DNA from: a bacterium
GTDB lineage: Bacteria > Actinomycetota > Acidimicrobiia > Spongiisociales > UBA5794
Direction of reading: 5' to 3'
Assembly: GCA_024226255.1 (NCBI GenBank)
Contig: JAAELU010000567.1
Coordinates: 1 to 32,863, forward strand
DNA: 32,863 nt
Shown here piece after piece: positions 27,112 through 32,863 of the stretch. A program made the translations under genes and the position numbers. How positions within the stretch are numbered: the first letter of the stretch is position 1; each line of letters begins with the position of its first letter. A model generated the notes under the pieces. That model did no database searches, was not told the DNA's origin, and saw nothing but the letters and a program-made list of their open reading frames with translations.

Positions 27112-27112
27112 C

Positions 27113-27496
27113 TCAGCCCGCAGCAGCTTCCAGCGGGTGACCGCAGCAGAATTGGTTGCCCTCAGGGTCGGCGTAGATGTTCCAGACGAAGCTCGGCACT
27201 GTGTGTTGGGCGACGAATGACCCGCCAAGCGACAACACTTGGGCTGTCAGTGTCTCGAGGTCCTCGTGGTATCCGTCGAGGTGCAGCTTGTTCTTGCCGG
27301 GGGTCGGATCGGGGACCTTCTGAAAGGCAACCTTCCAGCCGCCCTCACGCTGTGGTTGCAGCCACACGAAGTCTGGATAGTCGTGCAGGACTTCCACATC
27401 CAGCAGCGCCATCCAGAACTCGGCGAGCAGCTTGGGATCGTGGCAATCGAAGGCCACGGTGTTGATCTGCGGGGCGGTGAATTCGGTTGCGTCCAT
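27113..27496 (-). CDS. VOC family (glyoxalase-like) protein
   Basis: NTVAFDCHDPKLLAEFWMALLDVEVLHDYPDFVWLQPQ...KNKLHLDGYHEDLETLTAQVLSLGGSFV...FVWNIYADPEGNQFCCG. Confidence 0.9.
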   Translation of the reverse strand: MDATEFTAPQINTVAFDCHDPKLLAEFWMALLDVEVLHDYPDFVWLQPQREGGWKVAFQKVPDPTPGKNKLHLDGYHEDLETLTAQVLSLGGSFVAQHTVPSFVWNIYADPEGNQFCCGHPLEAAAG

Positions 27497-27617
27497 ATCG
27501 CAACGCTAGCCCGACATGGACGCAACATCATGGGGGCTACGACAGAGGAGAGGCCTCGGCCCGAAGTGCCCTGGTTATTGCACAGCCACACGGCGGACTC
27601 GCCGTAGTCTTTCCTCG

Positions 27618-28610
27618 ATGAAACGGACCATGACGCCCACACGGATAGCACTGGCGGCTCTGGGGAGTTTTGCTGTTGCCTATGTTGCGATTGGCCTCGT
27701 CGGCTGGGGCCCACCTGCCTCCAATGAATCACCGATCGGTGAGATCTCCCGATGGTGCGAACGTGTCCGCGACGGGCTGATGCGCGAACCGGTGAATACG
27801 TTGGGGAACCTGGGCTTCGTGGCTGCGGGCCTGATCATGTTCCGCGTTCTGGCTCGCGATCGATCGGCTGCTGTGCCCGCCGGCAATCGCTTCTACGGGC
27901 ATCAACCGCTTGCTCTGCTCTACGCCGCGGCTGCAGTCTTCCTTGGTCCCGGATCGATGGTCATGCACGGGACCCACACCTTCTTCGGCGCCTGGATCGA
28001 CAACCTATCAATGGTGGCGTACATATTGATCCCGTGGCTGTTCAGTCTGTCGGTCTTGGGTCGATGGAGTGACGTCACGTTCTTCAAGGTCTACGGAATC
28101 GTCGTGGCCGCCTACGCCTTTGGTTATTGGTTCTTTGGAGCCGACCTGGGCATAGGCCTCCAGCTCTTTGATGTGTCGATCGCGATCTGGATCATTTCGG
28201 AGGTTCTGTATCGATGGTGGTCTCCGGCGGCCCGACTCTGGTCGGGGCTCGTCGGATTTGTGGTCGCCGCCGTCTTTGGGATCACACCAGTCGAGATCCT
28301 CGGCAATCTCGGCGACCACTGGTGGATGGTCCTGTTCTGGGTGCCGGGCGCCATCGCCAAAGGACCCGCCACCGGGAGGCGCCAATACACCCCATGGTTC
28401 TGGGCCGGAATTGGCTCATTCCTCGTGGCCTACACAATCTGGCTGACCGGAACGAACGAGCACTCATGGTGCCGGCCGGACTCACTGCTACAGGCTCACG
28501 CCATCTGGCATCTGCTGACTGCCCTGGCTACGTGGTGCTTCTTCATGTTCCTGAGGACGGAGCACGAGGTCGAACGTCGAGCTGTTTCCGCCCAACTAGG
28601 CCGTCGGTGA
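27618..28610 (+). CDS. Ceramidase-like (CREST superfamily) multi-TM protein
   Basis: Seven-TM pattern with NTLGNLGFVAAGL, GPGSMVMHGTHTFFGAWIDNLSM and C-terminal HSWCRPDSLLQAHAIWHLLTAL. Confidence 0.75.
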   Translation: MKRTMTPTRIALAALGSFAVAYVAIGLVGWGPPASNESPIGEISRWCERVRDGLMREPVNTLGNLGFVAAGLIMFRVLARDRSAAVPAGNRFYGHQPLALLYAAAAVFLGPGSMVMHGTHTFFGAWIDNLSMVAYILIPWLFSLSVLGRWSDVTFFKVYGIVVAAYAFGYWFFGADLGIGLQLFDVSIAIWIISEVLYRWWSPAARLWSGLVGFVVAAVFGITPVEILGNLGDHWWMVLFWVPGAIAKGPATGRRQYTPWFWAGIGSFLVAYTIWLTGTNEHSWCRPDSLLQAHAIWHLLTALATWCFFMFLRTEHEVERRAVSAQLGRR

Positions 28611-28743
28611 CGACGGAGATCTGCGGCGCACAACCAATGATGTGGACAATCCGGGTGTCACTAGCCCTCTTTGAGCTAGACACTCTCCGTGTTCGTGGCG
28701 TATGCTCTCAGTTACTTCCGGAGACGAAATGGTGGTGGAACCC

Positions 28744-29400
28744 ATGAGGAAATCCTTTGGCGTGATCGTTGTCGCGCTAGTGGCAGCGATGTCGTTCGCG
28801 GGCGTGGCGCTCGCAGAAGAGGCCGACGGAGACTCCGAGTCGCAGATAGCGGCGCCCGTTGTGGTTGTTGATGAAGAGAGTGGCCTGGTCAGGATCGCCA
28901 TCCCCATCGACGGCGAGCTTCCCGAGGGATGTCTCGAGGACGACGACGAGACGCTGACCCAAGATGACGATGCTGAGGGAGATGACGGGGACGAAGCTGC
29001 CGATCCGGAGGAAACCGTGACCTACGGGCCCGGCGACTGCATCGAATTCGTTATCGAACATCCAAGTGGGAAGACCCACCATGGTGCCGTTGTCTCGACG
29101 GTCGCCAAGAATCTGCACCCTTCAATGCTCAACGGCATCAAGAAGGGCGAGATCATGCGGATGGTCGCCAAGACCGGCAAGATCGCCGACGACGGTGATG
29201 ACGACGACGACGGCGACGGCAAGGCTGACAAAGAAGAGCGCAGGGCCGACCAAAGAGAGCGCAAGGCCGAGAGAGCAGAGCGCAAGGCGCAACGCAAGGC
29301 CGACCTCGAGGAACGCAAGGCGCAGCGCAAGGCCGACCAGGCAGCACGTAAAGCCGACCGTTCTGCCAACAGGGGCAACAGGGGCAAGAGGAACCGCTAG
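28744..29400 (+). CDS. Secreted protein with acidic central region and basic Arg/Lys/Ala repeat tail
   Basis: Signal peptide MRKSFGVIVVALVAAMSFAGVALAEE; DDDETLTQDDDAEGDDGDEA; then ERKAERAERKAQRKADLEERKAQRKADQAARKADRS. Confidence 0.72.
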   Translation: MRKSFGVIVVALVAAMSFAGVALAEEADGDSESQIAAPVVVVDEESGLVRIAIPIDGELPEGCLEDDDETLTQDDDAEGDDGDEAADPEETVTYGPGDCIEFVIEHPSGKTHHGAVVSTVAKNLHPSMLNGIKKGEIMRMVAKTGKIADDGDDDDDGDGKADKEERRADQRERKAERAERKAQRKADLEERKAQRKADQAARKADRSANRGNRGKRNR

Positions 29401-29421
29401 GCAGATCCAGGAATCGAGATC

Positions 29422-29452
29422 GAAGGCTCTCCTCATTGCGAGGGGAGCCTTC
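29422..29452 (+). terminator. Candidate intrinsic terminator / strong hairpin
   Basis: GAAGGCTCTCCTC-ATTGC-GAGGGGAGCCTTC: 13-bp stem with one G:T pair, 5-nt loop, just after the stop at 29400; T-tract weak. Confidence 0.6.
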
Positions 29453-29545
29453 CTTCGTTGGATGCTTGCGGACGGGCGTGGAGTATGGAGTAGTCAGTAA
29501 TCAGTATTAGGTATTGCGCTCAACGGTCCCCGTCCGCGGCTCCCC

Positions 29546-29760
29546 CTACTGGTGCTCGTTGAGCGGCTGTTCGGCGACCAGCGAGAGCTGGGAATTCAAC
29601 TCGACCGAGCAACTCTCGGTGTGATCGATGCCCAACGTGGCGTCGCCGACGTTGCTCGCTGTCCAGACGTCCGACGAGAAGGTCGGTCGTGTGTCGAGTA
29701 CCTCGGTGTACCACTCAACAGAGCGTTTGTATCTGTGATGCAGACGATCCGTTGCGGTTC
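29546..29760 (-). pseudogene. Possible frameshifted VOC-family remnant
   Basis: Minus strand: RSVEWYTEVLDTRPTFSSDVWTASNVGDATLGIDHTESCSVELNSQLSLVAEQPLNEHQ*; the expected N-terminal strand (PQRIVCITDT) is in a different frame just upstream. Confidence 0.4.
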
Positions 29761-29817
29761 ACTGGTCTCCTTCGAGGTCGCCGGCCCAATCGAACTCGGC
29801 GCGGTATATGGTGCCCC

Positions 29818-30579
29818 ATGATCGTTGCCCTCACAAGACCGACGGGACCGGAACTTCTCGAGTGCGAACTGACGCACGTCGACCGAGTCCCGATCGACGC
29901 GGCGCGGGCTTCTACCCAGCACGATGACTACCTCGATGTCCTGCGTGCACTGGACGTGGATGTTGTCGAGCTTTCACGGCTCGAGCATCACCCTGATGCG
30001 GTCTTTGTTGAGGACACAGCCCTGGTGCTCGACGAGGTCGCGGTGATGCTCCGTCCCGGAGCTGAGTCTCGCCGGGGCGAGCTCGCTTCTGTTGCGGCAG
30101 CTCTTGATGGCTACCGACAGGTCGTGGCAATGGAAGCGCCTGCAACGCTCGATGGGGGCGACGTCATCGTGTTCGGCCGACGGATCCTGGTCGGCGAAAC
30201 CACTCGTTCCAACGCTCTCGGCATTGCCGCCCTCGGCGCGCTGCTCGATCCGTTCGGCCACACGGTTGAAGGCGTGCCGGTCCAGGGGGTACTTCACCTC
30301 AAGTCGGCGGCGACCGTCGTGGACCCCGACACGTTGATCGTGTACCCGGACTACGTGAACCTCGATTTCCTGGGAGCGAAGCTCATCGCGGCTCATCCCG
30401 ATGAGCCCCAGGGAGCCAACGTAGTTCGCGTCGGCGATTCACTGCTCGTTGACGCCTCGGCGCCTCGAACCATCGCTCGACTCCGTGAGCACGACGAGAG
30501 CCTTGTCGAAGTCCATGTGGACGAGTTCGCCAAAGCCGAAGGCGCCATCAGTTGTAAGGGCATCATCTTCGACACGTAG
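29818..30579 (+). CDS. Dimethylarginine dimethylaminohydrolase / arginine deiminase-superfamily protein
   Basis: PDAVFVEDTALVLDEVAVMLRPG, LDGGDVIVFGRRILVGET, VLHLKSAATVVDPDTLIV, EGAISCKGIIF (catalytic Cys region). Confidence 0.9.
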   Translation: MIVALTRPTGPELLECELTHVDRVPIDAARASTQHDDYLDVLRALDVDVVELSRLEHHPDAVFVEDTALVLDEVAVMLRPGAESRRGELASVAAALDGYRQVVAMEAPATLDGGDVIVFGRRILVGETTRSNALGIAALGALLDPFGHTVEGVPVQGVLHLKSAATVVDPDTLIVYPDYVNLDFLGAKLIAAHPDEPQGANVVRVGDSLLVDASAPRTIARLREHDESLVEVHVDEFAKAEGAISCKGIIFDT

Positions 30580-31027
30580 GTTGGGGCCGGCGCCTGTAGG
30601 CGAGGGCAGCGTTCGTCTGCATTGGGCGCAGCGGTTGGGGACAATTCGATCAGGCTGCCTAGATCTCTCCTGACGTCGGATGTCACTGATCGGTCTTCGA
30701 GCACCGTGGCTCAATGCGACCTGAAACGGCTCACCCATCGGGCATTGCCGAGATCCGGGCCGGCACCGTTGGAGATCGTTCCATTCGGATGCGAGCAACA
30801 ACCGTTGACTCGACGCCCACGGCCACGGACGTCCCTTCACTCACCCGGACAATCGGGGTGATAGCCAGCGAGATGCACTACGTCATTGAGATGGCTGCCG
30901 TAGGTCACGACCTTCCGTTCCACGTCGGACAAGATCGCGCCCACTTCCAGAACGTGCAATAGCTGAAACCAATACGTAGCCCATGGGCATTCCCATCGAA
31001 CGCCCAGCCTCCCCTAATCTGTTCCCC

Positions 31028-31297
31028 ATGTGTCGATCCATCAGACCCCTCAGCAATTACGAGCCGCCGGCCACCGATGATGAGGTGGAAGCCGCCGCAC
31101 TGCAGTTCGTCCGCAAAGTGAGCGGCAGCCGCGATCCTTCGCAGGTCAACAGGGAGGCCTTCGATGCTGCGGTCGCCTCGATCACTGACATCACCCGGGG
31201 CTTGGTTGATGCTCTCGTCACGAGCGCGCCAACCAAGAACCGTGAAGAGGAAGCCGCCAAGGCACGCGCTCGTGCTGCCGAGCGGTACGCCTCCTAG
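31028..31297 (+). CDS. DUF2277-like protein
   Basis: MCRSIRPLSNYEPPATDDEVEAAALQFVRKVSGSRDPSQVNREAFDAAVASITDITRGLVDALVTSAPTKNREEEAAKARARAAERYAS. Confidence 0.88.
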   Translation: MCRSIRPLSNYEPPATDDEVEAAALQFVRKVSGSRDPSQVNREAFDAAVASITDITRGLVDALVTSAPTKNREEEAAKARARAAERYAS

Positions 31298-31307
31298 GTC
31301 GGCAGAG

Positions 31308-32162
31308 GTGCCTTCTCACCCATCGCGGACATGGCTCGTAGTCGTCGTGCTCGGTGTCGGCGCTGTAGTGCTGTCTGCGTGCGGAGGCAGCTCGACCAGC
31401 AATGGCGGTCAGGTTGCCACTACGGAACCCGTCGCCGTAACTACAACGCTTCCTCCCCAGGCCCAGCTGGCTCCTCGAACGTCGCCACCGCCAAAGGTCT
31501 CGACAACCCTTACGACGACCACTTCGATGGTGCCCCGTCCGGTGGGATTCCCTGTCGGTTTGAAGCTTCCCGCAGGTGAGGTTGGCTACTACACCGGAAG
31601 TCCAGCACTCGGCTTCCATCTCAACGTATCGACCGAGGAGGATTTCTCAGACTTGGTTCGATTCTTCACGACGACCATCGCTGAGACCGGTTCATGGGAC
31701 ATGTCGGTCCGCGATGTCGGCCGTGGCTTCCTGCCGGGTTTCGAGAATCAGTGGGCGATCTACACCGCCAACGATCACGTCCTGACTCAGTTGACCGGCG
31801 CTGATTACCAAGGCGTGCTCGAGATTGAGGATCGACACATCAATATCTTGCTCGATCCGTTGAGTCAGCCCGAGGAGGGTCAGGTGCCGGCAGTGTTGCC
31901 GGGTGAGGATGTCTTGCCGTTGCCGGAGGGCACAATTCGGCTCGCTGGCTACTCGGCAGGGCTGGTACACCTGACATATGACAGCCCCGCTGGTGCCTTC
32001 GAAGCGCTCGTGGCTACATATCGCGAGCGAGAGTGGGTCGAGCTGGGCGCGATTGATACGATCGCGGTCGGCGAATTGGCTGGATGGAAGATCACCGTCG
32101 AACTGCTCCCGGATGGGCCGATGAGTTTGGAGTTCGAGAACCTGGCTTTGTCGTACCCGTAG
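31308..32162 (+). CDS. Secreted lipoprotein, hypothetical
   Basis: GTG start; MPSHPSRTWLVVVVLGVGAVVLSACGGSSTSNGG lipobox, Thr/Pro-rich linker, then a folded domain. Confidence 0.78.
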   Translation: MPSHPSRTWLVVVVLGVGAVVLSACGGSSTSNGGQVATTEPVAVTTTLPPQAQLAPRTSPPPKVSTTLTTTTSMVPRPVGFPVGLKLPAGEVGYYTGSPALGFHLNVSTEEDFSDLVRFFTTTIAETGSWDMSVRDVGRGFLPGFENQWAIYTANDHVLTQLTGADYQGVLEIEDRHINILLDPLSQPEEGQVPAVLPGEDVLPLPEGTIRLAGYSAGLVHLTYDSPAGAFEALVATYREREWVELGAIDTIAVGELAGWKITVELLPDGPMSLEFENLALSYP

Positions 32163-32279
32163 AGGCGCACGAGTTCCTGACGTCGGCATGATCCGGGGCC
32201 CCGAAAGCGGCAACTGATCGCACTCCCAAGGAACGCCGTAAACGATCGGCCTGACTCCTCAGTCCTCGCTCCTGGCGCT

Positions 32280-32863
32280 CTAGACGTGCAGCTCGATGAT
32301 GTCGCCGTCGGAGAGTTTGTGGTCACGGCCGACCTGTTGACCGTCGAAGTTGCCGTCGCCCCAAACTTTGGCGTATTTCAGGTCCCGGGCGATATCGCGG
32401 TGAACCTGCAGAGCGACGTCGAGCACGGTGTCGCCGCGGCGGATGGTGAATGGCGCCGAACCGTCTGGAGGTTTGCCCGGCAGCTTGGTGTAGATCCGGA
32501 CAATGCCCAGTTGGTCGAATAGCCATTCTCCGAGGTTCTCGAGGCCGGCCCCGGTCGTTGCTGAGACTGCGATGGTCGGGTAATCGACGCCACTGAGCTC
32601 CTCGAGCACCTCGAGCTCCCCGGTGGGGTCGTCGAGTAGATCGGCTTTGTTGGCTACCAGGAGCGTCGGCAATGTCAGCGCGAAAATGTCGTCCTCGTCG
32701 GATGCCGTCGCCGGCGGTTGATCGCCGAAGGGCCAGTCCGCCGAGAGGATGACCCGTTTGTCGGCGAGCAGCGTGACAACCTCGATCAGTCGTTCGACCG
32801 TGCCCGGTTGGCTGAGATCGACCACCAACAGACATGCCTCTGGCGTCTGCAGAGTGTTGGCCA
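32280..32863 (-). CDS. DRG/Obg-like GTPase with C-terminal TGS domain (N-terminus beyond window end)
   Basis: LLVANKADLLDD (NKxD), TIAVSATTGAGLENL (G5-like), TGS-like PFTIRRGDTVLDVALQVHRDIARDLKYAKVWGDGNFDGQQVGRDHKLSDGDIIELHV; frame stays open to 32863 (TLQTPEACLLVVDLSQP). Confidence 0.88.
   Translation of the reverse strand, partial: ANTLQTPEACLLVVDLSQPGTVERLIEVVTLLADKRVILSADWPFGDQPPATASDEDDIFALTLPTLLVANKADLLDDPTGELEVLEELSGVDYPTIAVSATTGAGLENLGEWLFDQLGIVRIYTKLPGKPPDGSAPFTIRRGDTVLDVALQVHRDIARDLKYAKVWGDGNFDGQQVGRDHKLSDGDIIELHV

Noticed and set aside
30580-31027. Small ORFs in this gap (e.g. 30714..30962)
   Set aside because: No recognisable motif on either strand; coding status uncertain.
1-32863. 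CRISPR arrays, tRNAs, rRNAs, transposases, prophage genes
   Set aside because: No regularly spaced direct repeats, cloverleaf-like sequences, or mobile-element proteins were seen.

Overview
High-GC bacterial chromosomal window, probably actinobacterial (inferred from gene content: DUF3039, LLM/F420-type oxidoreductase, PIG-L deacetylase, LigD polymerase domain). Most of it is dense protein-coding sequence; I saw no rRNA, tRNA, CRISPR array or transposase. Two genes appear to be selenoprotein genes that ordinary ORF calling breaks. (1) A formate dehydrogenase catalytic subunit at 18663..20558 has an in-frame UGA at 18909-18911 (NNVDSCNRT-U-HAPSVTG), followed by a two-tier hairpin with a GGUCU apical loop. 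(2) A small HesB/IscA-like protein at 25916..26209 has an in-frame UGA at 26003-26005 (FIKPVG-U-GKPAEV), followed by a perfect 6-bp stem with a GGUC loop. The formate dehydrogenase is also split at a domain boundary: its N-terminal [4Fe-4S] domain (CSYCAVGC...GHLCIKGRFGYEYVQ) lies at the C-terminus of a separate NuoG/ferredoxin-like gene two ORFs downstream. The FDH genes sit between formate-tetrahydrofolate ligase and a GcvT/DmdA-like THF methyltransferase, giving a candidate methyl-to-CO2 oxidation cassette (16825..24450). The methyltransferase has an in-frame amber codon inside what looks like its conserved N-terminus. A second, Tat-exported molybdopterin oxidoreductase operon with a tandem-rhodanese lipoprotein lies on the minus strand (1952..6705). 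All family assignments come from reading motifs; no database search was run.
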